22,632 nucleotides of DNA, taken from positions 1-22,632 of the IMG/VR virus record IMGVR_UViG_3300030385_002035; one strand, 5' to 3'. Positions 6,315-14,228 of the stretch are shown here, piece after piece. The translations under genes and the position numbers were made by a program. The stretch comes from a virus. A model generated the notes under the pieces. It was not told the DNA's origin and searched no databases. It worked only from the letters and a program-made list of their open reading frames with translations. Each line of letters begins with the position of its first letter. Position 1 is the first letter of the stretch.

Positions 6315-8792
6315 ATGGCTATAAACAATTTAGAACAGGCAGCTCAAACTGTTGCTTCAACAGGGGTAACTCCTACACCTACTAGAGTGCCTCAATACGA
6401 AGACAAACCTGGTGATGAGTGGATGTCATACGTTCCAGAAGCGTATGGTGAATTGCCCAGTGTAATTGGAGAACAGAGAAAACTCCAAGCACAACAATTA
6501 CGAGAAGGTGTACCTGAAGTAATAAGACAAGCAGCACAACCTATGACTAGACGAGGCTTATACGGATCAGGTTTACAGCTAGAAGATATTGGTCAGGCAG
6601 GGTTACAGAGACAGCAAGCGATACAAAATGCTGAACTTCTGGCAAAAATTGATCCCATAAAAGCTAGAGTTGCTATGGGAGATATATCTCAGAAAAGATT
6701 TCAAGATAGGGCACAGGAGTCTCGAAGAAGGTATGAGAAAGAGGAAGCATACAGACAGCAAGAAAGGGCTAGAGAAGATTTAATGAGACAGCAAACAGGC
6801 TCTTCTTTAATGAATATGGTTACTGGCAAGGGAGGAGTCAACGAAGCCTTATTTGGAAGTCAACCCACTGCCATGCAACAACTTCTTTTAGCTAACGAAA
6901 AAGACCCTCAAAAAAGAGCTGCTTTATCAAAACAAATGGGAATAGGTCAACCTAGTTTCGTGTTAAAGGCAGCAGTTGGTGAAGAGAGAGCAAATCAACT
7001 TGCCAAAGGTGGTATTGCAGGGGCTGTTATATCTTCCATCATACCGAAGGAAGGTATTTTGGGAGCACCTATTAAAGCGATAGATTCTGCTCTTGAAAAA
7101 ATAGGAGGTGCTCTATCAGGATTGTTTGGGGGAGAAGTAACTAAAAAAGAAGCTGTAAAACAACAAATTGAACCTGTTGGTCAGCCACAAAAAATATCAT
7201 CTATTGATCAGTCAACAAAAAACGTATCATACACTCAAGACGCACAAGGGAATATAATAAGAGATGGCCAAGTCATTCCTCAGTTGCCACAAAATCAAAT
7301 GATGAGAGATGCTGTTTATAGAGAAGAAGTTTTGATGAGAGATGGTCAGGAAGTAAGACCTTTGCCACAAACTAGAACTGCAGACTACACTGAAACTCCT
7401 ATAGAACAAGAAGCAAGGTTAGCAAGTCAATTAGGTGAAATGACCTTTGAACAAGAAGCAGCAATTAGGAATATGCCAAGGGTTGGAGAGACTATAGACA
7501 TTGAAGAAGCAGGTCGTCTTGGTAGTTTGGAAGGAGGAAGTCAAGATATAGGTGGTCAGGTTCCAAAAATGCGAGAACTCCCTGTTGAAGAAATATTTAA
7601 AAAACCTTCACTTGCTCAACCAGAAGGTGGACCATATAGAGAGCCTAAAGATATATATAGTGCGTTTAGAGATTCTGGTGGTCCCTACGTTCCTGATGCA
7701 GCTTTGGAAGCTGCGATGGATGCTGATTATTTTCAAGATGGACTACAAACAACTTTTGAAGAATTTGCCGATGAGTATGCTCCCTCTCTAGGTTCATCTC
7801 TAGGTTCACTAGGTTCAGGTATACAAGATGCGTTAAAAGGAATATCTGACGTAGTTCCTGGAAATATTGTAGATACAGGGATAGGGTTAGCGATATCGGC
7901 TGCATTGAATCCTAAGGGACTCAAAGGAGTTTTTGATGCTCCAGCTTCTTTCCTTGGTCCTCAAATAATGGCTCAAAGTGGAGTAGGACCTCTTGCTCTT
8001 GCTGAAATGTTAGCGACACAAACTCTTCCCACAGGAAAAGCACTAACTTCAGCATTGGCTGGTAGTGCGATAGGTGCTCCACTGGCTTTGATGTCTATTG
8101 GTCAGGCAAAAAAGAAAAGAGATAGGGCTAGAGATGAAGCAGAAGAAATTAGAAATAGAGCAGGTAGTGCTCGATATAATTTCGTTCCTGGTGAGTTACA
8201 AATGGCTGGAAGTAAAAGAACTTCCCCTGTTCTTGATGAAGCTAACACCAACTTTAGATTTACAGATGAAATTACAGGAATGAACCTTATATATGAACAA
8301 GACCCAAGAAGATCAGTTATGGGTGGAGACTCTCTATCAAAACGTGGACAAGACTTTGCTAGGGAAGCTGGTATTGATTACACCAACCCTGACCCTGATA
8401 TTCAGAATACAAGTCAAAAATGGTTAGGGAAACAGCAAGTGTATAGCGAACTAATACCTGGATTAAAGCCTATATTTATGGCTGGCTTAAAAGGTCAAAT
8501 GACCAGAGAACAGACAGAGGATTTAGTGGCAGAAATATCTAACAAATATTTCATGGATAACCCACAAATAAATGAACTTCAAAAAGTTACTTCCGAAATA
8601 GATTTGCTTACGGAAGCTAATAGAATTGAAGCAGACTCTTTCATTGAAGATGATATATTGGAATTGAGAAAGCGAGCAGAAATAATGAAAACAAAAGTTC
8701 CAGAGTCGTGGAAATCCGCACCTTCTTTTGAACCTGAACCTATTTTTGTTAGCGTTGAATTAGATGATAGTTTTGTAGAATCGGAGGATTAA
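6315..8792 (+). CDS. Large virion protein 1 (putative internal/ejection protein)
   Basis: An 825-residue protein of no family I recognise. Visible parts: a Gln-rich N-terminal half with a long charged helix, probably coiled coil, at about 95-165 (RFQDRAQESRRRYEKEEAYR); a hydrophobic Gly/Ala stretch at about 232-273 (GGIAGAVISSII, IGGALSGLFGG); a small internal duplication (IRDGQVIPQLPQ at 315-326 and MRDGQEVRPLPQ at 341-352); a Gly/Ser stretch (PSLGSSLGSLGSG) followed by another hydrophobic region; and a helical acidic C-terminus. The mixture of long helices and membrane-like patches, its size and its place after the tail genes with two similar giants match the trio of podovirus ejection proteins. 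This role is inferred. AGGGGAAA precedes the ATG. Confidence 0.6.
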   Translation: MAINNLEQAAQTVASTGVTPTPTRVPQYEDKPGDEWMSYVPEAYGELPSVIGEQRKLQAQQLREGVPEVIRQAAQPMTRRGLYGSGLQLEDIGQAGLQRQQAIQNAELLAKIDPIKARVAMGDISQKRFQDRAQESRRRYEKEEAYRQQERAREDLMRQQTGSSLMNMVTGKGGVNEALFGSQPTAMQQLLLANEKDPQKRAALSKQMGIGQPSFVLKAAVGEERANQLAKGGIAGAVISSIIPKEGILGAPIKAIDSALEKIGGALSGLFGGEVTKKEAVKQQIEPVGQPQKISSIDQSTKNVSYTQDAQGNIIRDGQVIPQLPQNQMMRDAVYREEVLMRDGQEVRPLPQTRTADYTETPIEQEARLASQLGEMTFEQEAAIRNMPRVGETIDIEEAGRLGSLEGGSQDIGGQVPKMRELPVEEIFKKPSLAQPEGGPYREPKDIYSAFRDSGGPYVPDAALEAAMDADYFQDGLQTTFEEFADEYAPSLGSSLGSLGSGIQDALKGISDVVPGNIVDTGIGLAISAALNPKGLKGVFDAPASFLGPQIMAQSGVGPLALAEMLATQTLPTGKALTSALAGSAIGAPLALMSIGQAKKKRDRARDEAEEIRNRAGSARYNFVPGELQMAGSKRTSPVLDEANTNFRFTDEITGMNLIYEQDPRRSVMGGDSLSKRGQDFAREAGIDYTNPDPDIQNTSQKWLGKQQVYSELIPGLKPIFMAGLKGQMTREQTEDLVAEISNKYFMDNPQINELQKVTSEIDLLTEANRIEADSFIEDDILELRKRAEIMKTKVPESWKSAPSFEPEPIFVSVELDDSFVESED

Positions 8793-8793
8793 T

Positions 8794-10440
8794 ATGGTTT
8801 CAGCATGGGTAACAGGTGCAATACAGGGATTGGAAAAAGGTCTAGCAGCGAAGGAACTAGCTAGAAGGCAAGACTTAAAAGACTACATTTCCATTCAGAA
8901 ATTACAATCTACTTTAAATGCTAATAAAATAGCTCAAGCTAAAAGAGATGCTTTGAAATTAAAAGCATCAAACGAAACAAAAGCTATAGATAATGAAGTA
9001 ACTAGAAGAACAAACGAACTTACGATGAAATTAAAAGCCTCCAATTATGATCATTTAAGCGATGCGGAAAGAACCTTACAAATAGAAACTTTAGGTAAAA
9101 GAGTTCGTAGCAATTTACTTCTGTCTCCTGCTAAATACTATGGCGGTCTACAATCCAGAGAAACAAAACTGCAGGGAATTGAACTTCAAATTCAGTCTAT
9201 GATAAATTCAAATCCTGGAATGACACGAGAAGAAGCCATGAACAGGCTTGGTAAAGGTAAGTGGAAAACTGTCATAACAACGAAAGGTCATGCAATTCTC
9301 CAAAATAAAGACAAGCCTTGGCAATTAACCTATGCAAATACTAATACACCTATAGGAAATTGGAAAGCAAACAGAAAACTGTTTGTAACAAATCCTGATG
9401 CGTTTAAAGAAAAAATCGGAAAAGAATTTGGATTTGAAAAATTAGATGTTGTAAGAGAAGGAAAAGATGGAAAACTTACTCTCGTTGAACCTAAAAAAGA
9501 CAATTTGCAAAGTGACACTCTTACAAAAATTAGACAAAACAGAGCTGTGAAGGATACGGAAATTTTTCCAGAAAGACCATTATATAAACCAGAGAAATTA
9601 AATAGGTATGAAATTCCCACTGGCAATTATACTTATGCAAGTGAAAGGTATATGGATTCTATTGGAACAGTTGATTGGTCGCAAGAAGCAATAAAAGATT
9701 TGGAATCCTATGGTTTTTACGCACCTGTCAAAGGAATGAGTGGAACAAGATTGTCTCTATCTGAAAATGTTGATCCATACGATCTCGTTACTCCTGGTTG
9801 GTTGGATGAGAAACTAATTCAATGGGGTGTAGCTGCTTTTAAGCCAGATTTAGTAAGAACAAAAAATATTAAAATACGAAACGACATTAGAAACTTTAAA
9901 ATAAAAGTAATTAGACTGTTTCGAGATGACGCTAAGTTTCAAAATTTCATAACAAAGAAAATAAATGCTATTTTTCCAGATAAACCTAAATTTTTGGGAA
10001 CTATAAAAAAGTTTAAAGGTGATGTCATATCTTTGGGAGAAGTATTAAACTCAGAACTTCAGCAAAAGAAACAACTTATAATGGACAACCCATTAGAAAA
10101 TGTAGCGAAAAACAAAAAAATCATAAAAGGTTTAGAGTCTGCTATAGGTAAATTAGGCAATCCATACCGAATCAGAGAAGCTGGAGATGTAGTTACTCCT
10201 GAAAGTTTCAAACTTTGGATACAAAAACTTCCCATGTCAAATTCGATGAGAAAGAATTTAATGAAAAGATTTAATAACCCTGAAGCAGTGGTACTGGAAA
10301 TAGAGAAAGATGGGGTTATATTCGTTCCGAAGACGAAGCCAAAGAAGAAAGATCAAGGCTTACATCAGGGAGCTATGGGAAGAACTAGAGAAAAAAGAAG
10401 AAAAGCTATGCAGAGGGGGATAGAAGAATGGTGGAAATAA
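8794..10440 (+). CDS. Large virion protein 2 (putative internal protein)
   Basis: A 548-residue protein starting 1 bp after the preceding stop, with GGAGG as ribosome binding site. Residues 1-100 are strongly helical and basic, with a short duplicated phrase (LKLKASNETK and MKLKASNYDH). The middle has no recognisable motif. The C-terminus is highly basic (KTKPKKKDQGLHQGAMGR, then KRRKAMQRGIEEWWK), which would suit contact with packaged DNA. No catalytic signature or signal peptide is visible. Membership of the virion trio is inferred from neighbours. Confidence 0.6.
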   Translation: MVSAWVTGAIQGLEKGLAAKELARRQDLKDYISIQKLQSTLNANKIAQAKRDALKLKASNETKAIDNEVTRRTNELTMKLKASNYDHLSDAERTLQIETLGKRVRSNLLLSPAKYYGGLQSRETKLQGIELQIQSMINSNPGMTREEAMNRLGKGKWKTVITTKGHAILQNKDKPWQLTYANTNTPIGNWKANRKLFVTNPDAFKEKIGKEFGFEKLDVVREGKDGKLTLVEPKKDNLQSDTLTKIRQNRAVKDTEIFPERPLYKPEKLNRYEIPTGNYTYASERYMDSIGTVDWSQEAIKDLESYGFYAPVKGMSGTRLSLSENVDPYDLVTPGWLDEKLIQWGVAAFKPDLVRTKNIKIRNDIRNFKIKVIRLFRDDAKFQNFITKKINAIFPDKPKFLGTIKKFKGDVISLGEVLNSELQQKKQLIMDNPLENVAKNKKIIKGLESAIGKLGNPYRIREAGDVVTPESFKLWIQKLPMSNSMRKNLMKRFNNPEAVVLEIEKDGVIFVPKTKPKKKDQGLHQGAMGRTREKRRKAMQRGIEEWWK

Positions 10441-12896
10441 ACGATACTCAAAATTACTTTCAAAAACAGCAAGAGGGGACAGAGGGAACGATAGAAAAAT
10501 TTTTGGAGACTCCCTCAAAGAAAGAAGAAACTGTTACAAAAACTCCAATTCCACAGCAGAAAGAAAAACCTGAAACGGAAATACCTTCACCTTCAAGTTT
10601 GCAACGTGGAAAAGTTCGTGTCGGAGTAAGAATATACAATATAGAAGCGTGGATTCCTAACAATGTAACCGATGAAAAAAGACAAGAAATATTTAAAAAT
10701 GAAGCGTTGAAGAAAGATGCTTCTGAGAGAAAAAAAGCTCTTGACTTGTCTGTCGAGGCACAGAAAGAAAGCCCCAGTATTTTTGGAAAAACATTTTTTC
10801 CCTCTGACAAAGAAAACTATCCACTCGCTGCTTTTCGTAGAAAGTTGGAGGATAAACATACATTCTTAGATATAGCCAAAGAATATAGTCTCCCTCCCAT
10901 TTTAGGATACGGAGCCGAAAGATTATGGGGTGGTGCAAAACTTATGATTAAAAACCCTTGGGGCAAAGGAGCGATGAAAGGTTTTTGGAGACAGCCAGTT
11001 AGTATACCAGTTTTTGCTGGAATGGAAATGTTGGGAGAATATTTAGCTCAGAGAAGTGGATTGACTGGACAGTCAGATACAGCACTTCTCTTGTCTGTTC
11101 TTGGTCCCATGACAGCAAGAGGAGGTAGATTTACAGGAAAGTCTCTGAGAAGTTTTTCTGGAAAAACTGTTGGATTTAGATTAGCTAGAGAAAAACTTGC
11201 CAGTTTGCAGTTGGAAGATAGATGGAGAAAAATTGCAAATATTGCTGCAAAAAGAGGGTTAGATGCAAAGGGAGATTTGATAAGTAAATCATCACTCCGA
11301 TCACAGAAGTTATATAAAGTATTGGAAACAAAGTATAAGGGAATAAAAGTAGACCTTGCTTCTAGTTTCAATAAAACAAAAAAAACTTTAGATGAGATAA
11401 AAAATTCAATTCCAACAGAATTTCATGGAGACCCTGAAGTATCCACAGTAATGGGTGTGATAAATACTTTTGAAGAAATGGTTAATAGTGGGAAAAATGT
11501 AGATTTCAGTGCAATGCACAATGTTATAAAATTGATAAATGCCAAGATAAGAAAATTAGATGTAACTGACAAGAGTGGATGGCAAAGTGGTGCAGCAAAA
11601 AAGATTTACACTGCTTTCTACCAAGATTTGCCTAATTCTAAATGGATTGATTATAGGGGGGTAGGCCAAAGAGGAATGAAGGGATTAACTCCTTCTCCAG
11701 CCGATCTGAACACAGCGAGAGATATTAAAAATTATCTTGACAAAGCAAATAAGGCGTTTATGAAAGAGGAGTCTATCCAAGAACTTGTTAGCATGGTTAT
11801 GACAGGTAAGTACAGACGAGTTCCGCCAGGAGCTAAGAGAAGAACACAATATATAAAATTTCAAACTGGAGATTTTAAAAAGGGACTGAAACCTAAATAT
11901 GTTAAAGAAGGTTATCAAAAGGATATTCTTCCTAAAGAATGGAGAGTCAATGACTTTTTCAACGATTTTATGGATAGAACCGACCCTACTAAAAAAGGTA
12001 CCTATGACGAATTGTTTACGCAGGGATTAGGTGGCTGGAACAGGAAGGGAGAAACTGCGGTTGAGTATCATGGGGCAGTAAAATATTTGAGAAAAATATT
12101 TGAACACGCAAACGAAATGATTCCTCCAAAAACTGAAATGGGTGGGTCTTTACAACAGAGAGCTCTTATGTCAGGTGCAATATCATCTTTATTTGGTGGG
12201 ATTACTTCTTGGGGAGCAGGTGGAGATGCTGCAGCTGGTGCTGCCACAGGAGGTGCTTTAGGTTTGTTAGGTGCTTTTCTAGGTGCTAGAGGTCCTGAAA
12301 TTTTAGGAAAGTCTTTGGAACATAAACAAGGGCAACGTTTCATTGCATGGTTAATGATGAACCCAAGCAAAGAAGCTATCCAAAAATGGAATAGAAACAC
12401 TATTCTAACGGAAAGGTATATAAGGGGAGCAGTGAAGGGAGAAATTCTACCTTTTGGAGAGTCTAGGGTAGGACTTGCTGGTGCAGATACTGGAGTAGAG
12501 GCAAAGAAACAACAGGAAAGACAACTGAAACGATTTAAAAAACCTACAGAGATGGTAGGTAAGTCAGATGCAGTTATTCCAGAAGATTGGGGCGTGGAAT
12601 ATGAAATTACTAAAACAGGAAGAAGACCTTTGGAAGGGATATCCACAATGTACGATCCTAGTGGTCGACCTGTTGCGAAAGAACTTCCCCTTTTAGATAG
12701 AGTAAATAATCTATTTGCAAAGAAAGAATTTAAGAAACATTTCAATGAAAAGCAAATGAAGGAAATAAAGAAAATAATATTTGCTCCACCTAGAAAAATT
12801 ACCGACCCTACTACAGAGTATGATGTTACTAAAACAGGAAGAATACCTTTATCAGGAGTATCTCCAAGGTTTGAGCCTAGAAGTTTTTATAGATAA
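10428..12896 (+). CDS. Large virion protein 3 (putative ejection protein with Gly-rich membrane segment)
   Basis: An 822-residue protein whose ATG overlaps the previous gene by 13 bp. The N-terminus (1-60) is a low-complexity Lys/Glu/Pro/Thr stretch. A small module GKVRVGVRIYNIEAWIP then NNVTDEKRQEIFKNEAL (about 61-90) resembles short 'strand-strand-helix' segments seen in many phage ejection proteins. At about 582-621 lies a long Gly/Ala-rich hydrophobic region (GGITSWGAGGDAAAGAATGG, then ALGLLGAFLGARG) with glycine-zipper spacing, probably membrane inserting. Near the end a motif occurs twice: EYEITKTGRRPLEGIS and EYDVTKTGRIPLSGVS. No lytic transglycosylase motif was seen. The role in DNA ejection is inferred from size, order and the membrane segment. 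Confidence 0.6.
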   Translation: MVEINDTQNYFQKQQEGTEGTIEKFLETPSKKEETVTKTPIPQQKEKPETEIPSPSSLQRGKVRVGVRIYNIEAWIPNNVTDEKRQEIFKNEALKKDASERKKALDLSVEAQKESPSIFGKTFFPSDKENYPLAAFRRKLEDKHTFLDIAKEYSLPPILGYGAERLWGGAKLMIKNPWGKGAMKGFWRQPVSIPVFAGMEMLGEYLAQRSGLTGQSDTALLLSVLGPMTARGGRFTGKSLRSFSGKTVGFRLAREKLASLQLEDRWRKIANIAAKRGLDAKGDLISKSSLRSQKLYKVLETKYKGIKVDLASSFNKTKKTLDEIKNSIPTEFHGDPEVSTVMGVINTFEEMVNSGKNVDFSAMHNVIKLINAKIRKLDVTDKSGWQSGAAKKIYTAFYQDLPNSKWIDYRGVGQRGMKGLTPSPADLNTARDIKNYLDKANKAFMKEESIQELVSMVMTGKYRRVPPGAKRRTQYIKFQTGDFKKGLKPKYVKEGYQKDILPKEWRVNDFFNDFMDRTDPTKKGTYDELFTQGLGGWNRKGETAVEYHGAVKYLRKIFEHANEMIPPKTEMGGSLQQRALMSGAISSLFGGITSWGAGGDAAAGAATGGALGLLGAFLGARGPEILGKSLEHKQGQRFIAWLMMNPSKEAIQKWNRNTILTERYIRGAVKGEILPFGESRVGLAGADTGVEAKKQQERQLKRFKKPTEMVGKSDAVIPEDWGVEYEITKTGRRPLEGISTMYDPSGRPVAKELPLLDRVNNLFAKKEFKKHFNEKQMKEIKKIIFAPPRKITDPTTEYDVTKTGRIPLSGVSPRFEPRSFYR
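12607..12624 (+). repeat. Coding direct repeat, copy 1 (18 bp identical)
   Basis: TTACTAAAACAGGAAGAA here is repeated exactly at 12826-12843. Both copies are in the same frame and encode the core of the (E)Y-x-(I/V)-T-K-T-G-R motif at the C-terminus of the third large virion protein. Unlike the fibre repeats, identity is kept at the DNA level, which suggests a recent duplication. Confidence 0.8.
12826..12843 (+). repeat. Coding direct repeat, copy 2 (18 bp identical)
   Basis: Second copy of the 18-bp repeat found at 12607-12624. It encodes the same TKTGR core 73 residues further on, just before the end of the protein (PRFEPRSFYR). Confidence 0.8.
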
Positions 12897-12900
12897 ACTA

Positions 12901-12930
12901 TTGACAACCCCATAGAGAGGGTTTTATGAT
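12901..12930 (+). promoter_or_regulatory. Candidate sigma70-like promoter and hairpin at the start of the lysis block
   Basis: TTGACA (12901-12906), a full -35 consensus, is followed after 18 bp by TATGAT (12925-12930), five of six bases of the -10 consensus. The -10 overlaps the ATG of the next gene, so a transcript from here would start inside that gene and mainly serve the endolysin, holin and spanins. The same stretch can form a short hairpin (AACCC at 12906-12910 with GGGTT at 12919-12923) that covers part of the ribosome binding site (GAGAGG). Either could be chance; no transcript data are available. Confidence 0.35.
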
Positions 12931-13213
12931 ATACAAGACTGCAATTTTGGCACTAAGTATGTTCTTTGTCCTCGGTGCTACTCCGACCCAAGAAAAAAAA
13001 GAAGTAGTTCGTTTCGTTATGCCAGCGTTTAAACAGACTTGTTTCTCGCCCATACCTTGCATAGCCTATGGGATAGGGTATGACAGTATAAAACATGGAG
13101 CCAAGTTTGCAGATTACATTGAAATTAAAATTGATTCTGAGTGCTTTAGGAAAAATATACTCCCGCTTGTTAAGAAAGATAAGGATGAAAGACAGATTCG
13201 ATTCCGCTTTTAA
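12926..13213 (+). CDS. Small exported protein in the lysis block
   Basis: A 95-residue protein with a typical signal peptide: MIYKTAILALSMFFVLGA, basic then hydrophobic, with likely cleavage after ALGAT-like small residues near position 18-20. The mature part has three cysteines (CFSPIPC and one in DSECFRK), consistent with one or more disulfides in the periplasm, and a basic C-terminus. GAGAGG lies 5-6 bp before the ATG. It overlaps the endolysin gene by 29 bp. I do not recognise the family; its position suggests a lysis accessory or periplasmic factor, and an envelope-directed role in exclusion is an alternative. Confidence 0.6.
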   Translation: MIYKTAILALSMFFVLGATPTQEKKEVVRFVMPAFKQTCFSPIPCIAYGIGYDSIKHGAKFADYIEIKIDSECFRKNILPLVKKDKDERQIRFRF

Positions 13214-13688
13214 GAGGCTAATGATATTCGAGGGTGGACACGTTATAGATGAAAGAGATCCAGGTGGTGAAACAAAGTATGGTATCTCTAAGCGTTCTTA
13301 TCCAGAGATAAATATAAAGTCTCTCACTAAACAACAGGCGAAAGAAATATATCGCAAAGATTGGTGGAAGAAATATAAGTACGAGAAGATGGCTACCATG
13401 TGTGATGGAGATTACTCAGAAATAGCTATCAGGTTATTTATTCTCGCTGTAAATATTGGTCCCAAAAATGCACATAAATGTTTGCAACGAGCATTAATTT
13501 CCTGTGGCGAGGAACTAGATGTAGACGGAATCATAGGAGGAGCAACGAAATCTTTGCTTCTATCTAACGGACACAGAATCATTTTTCCATTCAGGTCCGA
13601 AGCTGCTGGGTTTTATAGATCACTAGTGGCAGGTAGACCAGAACTAAAACCCTTCTTAAAGGGTTGGCTCGATAGAGCCTATTCATAA
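13185..13688 (+). CDS. Endolysin, GH108-type N-acetylmuramidase with C-terminal peptidoglycan-binding region
   Basis: The 167-residue protein cuts the peptidoglycan glycan backbone at lysis. The glycoside hydrolase 108 signature is clear: FEGGHVIDERDPGGETKYG, with the catalytic Glu16 in EGG, followed by GISKRSYPEI and the helix KEIYRKDWWKKY. The second half (KCLQRALISCG, LDVDGIIGGATKSLL) matches the PG_binding_3 region that normally accompanies this family. I chose ATG 13185 rather than the upstream in-frame ATG at 13095 because the family starts just before the EGG motif and the extra 30 residues are shadow sequence of the preceding gene. There is no signal peptide, so export needs the holin. 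It overlaps the preceding gene by 29 bp. Confidence 0.88.
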   Translation: MKDRFDSAFKRLMIFEGGHVIDERDPGGETKYGISKRSYPEINIKSLTKQQAKEIYRKDWWKKYKYEKMATMCDGDYSEIAIRLFILAVNIGPKNAHKCLQRALISCGEELDVDGIIGGATKSLLLSNGHRIIFPFRSEAAGFYRSLVAGRPELKPFLKGWLDRAYS

Positions 13689-13700
13689 GGAGCAACACAA

Positions 13701-13895
13701 ATGTTTATAATTGAGTACATAGCAAAGCTACCAGACGTACTTCATGCGATTACATTAATTATATCTGGTGCAAGTATTATTGCATCTATCACCCCTTCAC
13801 AGGTGGATAACAATTTCTTGAATATGATATCTAAAATTATCAACACGCTTTCATTCAACATTGGTAAAGCAAAGAATCTTGATGATGATGTTTAA
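13701..13895 (+). CDS. Holin-like small membrane protein
   Basis: A 64-residue protein with a strong ribosome binding site (AAGGAG, 8 bp before the ATG, overlapping the endolysin stop). One hydrophobic segment (AITLIISGASIIASIT, about 16-31) precedes a TPSQVDNNFLNMISKIINTL helix and a conserved-looking end (LSFNIGKAKN). This arrangement, hydrophobic helix then 'x-TP...KIINxLxxNxGKAK', recurs in small proteins next to phage lysozymes that are usually labelled holin. Its place directly between endolysin and spanins supports that role. A single membrane span is fewer than in classical holins, so pinholin or antiholin function is possible. Confidence 0.6.
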   Translation: MFIIEYIAKLPDVLHAITLIISGASIIASITPSQVDNNFLNMISKIINTLSFNIGKAKNLDDDV

Positions 13896-13897
13896 TT

Positions 13898-14119
13898 ATG
13901 TGGGGAATTATAGGAACTATCCTCAACTCCATAGGTGGTACATTTCTGAAATGGTTTTGGAGAAAGAAAGAAAATGACAGGATTGCTGACTCAGTTCATT
14001 CGGAGATTGAGATCAAAAACCTTGAAAAGGTGTCGAAGGGCCTTCGTGCCCGCAATTCTCTTAATAGGCATAAGTATGAGCAGTTGCTCAAGTCTCAAAA
14101 ATATAAACGCAAGGACTGA
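13898..14119 (+). CDS. Rz-like inner-membrane spanin
   Basis: A 73-residue protein starting 2 bp after the holin-like gene. The N-terminus (MWGIIGTILNSIGGTFLKWF) is a hydrophobic anchor, followed by a basic stop (WRKKEN) and a charged helix (EIEIKNLEKVSKGLRARN, then KYEQLLKSQKYKRKD). This is the layout of a type II inner-membrane spanin with a periplasmic coiled coil. The decisive support is the out-of-frame lipoprotein gene overlapping its 3' two thirds, the hallmark of Rz/Rz1 pairs. Together they would fuse the inner and outer membranes after peptidoglycan degradation. Confidence 0.65.
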   Translation: MWGIIGTILNSIGGTFLKWFWRKKENDRIADSVHSEIEIKNLEKVSKGLRARNSLNRHKYEQLLKSQKYKRKD

Positions 14120-14228
14120 CGTGAGTTGCGAAGTATTTAAGGTAATTACTTGGTCTGACAAAGATACCAAACCTACGTTGGAACAGGTGTTCGCCCATAA
14201 CATAACTTGGGATACTATATGCCAGTAA
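13974..14228 (+). CDS. Rz1-like outer-membrane spanin lipoprotein, embedded out of frame
   Basis: The ORF lies in another frame inside and beyond the Rz-like gene, sharing 13974-14119 with it. It carries a lipoprotein signal: basic KRCRRAF, hydrophobic VPAILLIGIS, then the lipobox MSSC with the acylated Cys at residue 38 and SS following. The mature part is short and ends with ITWSDKDTKPTLEQVFAHN and WDTIC, a phrase that recurs in small phage lipoproteins next to endolysins. ATG 13974 gives a long n-region; a TTG at 14022 would give a more typical 21-residue signal and may be the true start. It overlaps the phosphoesterase start by 10 bp. Confidence 0.7.
   Translation: MTGLLTQFIRRLRSKTLKRCRRAFVPAILLIGISMSSCSSLKNINARTDVSCEVFKVITWSDKDTKPTLEQVFAHNITWDTICQ

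Noticed and set aside
12068-12745. Antisense ORF of 225 codons opposite the third large virion protein
   Set aside because: Shadow of the glycine-rich region; residues such as AAPAAASPPAPQ are what antisense Gly/Ala codons give. No ribosome binding site and opposite to the whole module.
12906-12924. Rightward terminator after the virion genes
   Set aside because: Five-base stem with an eight-base loop and only four T; too weak, and the lysis genes follow directly. Kept only as a possible regulatory hairpin.
13095-13184. N-terminal extension of the endolysin from ATG 13095
   Set aside because: The extra 30 residues are out-of-frame sequence of the exported-protein gene, and the family begins shortly before the EGG motif.
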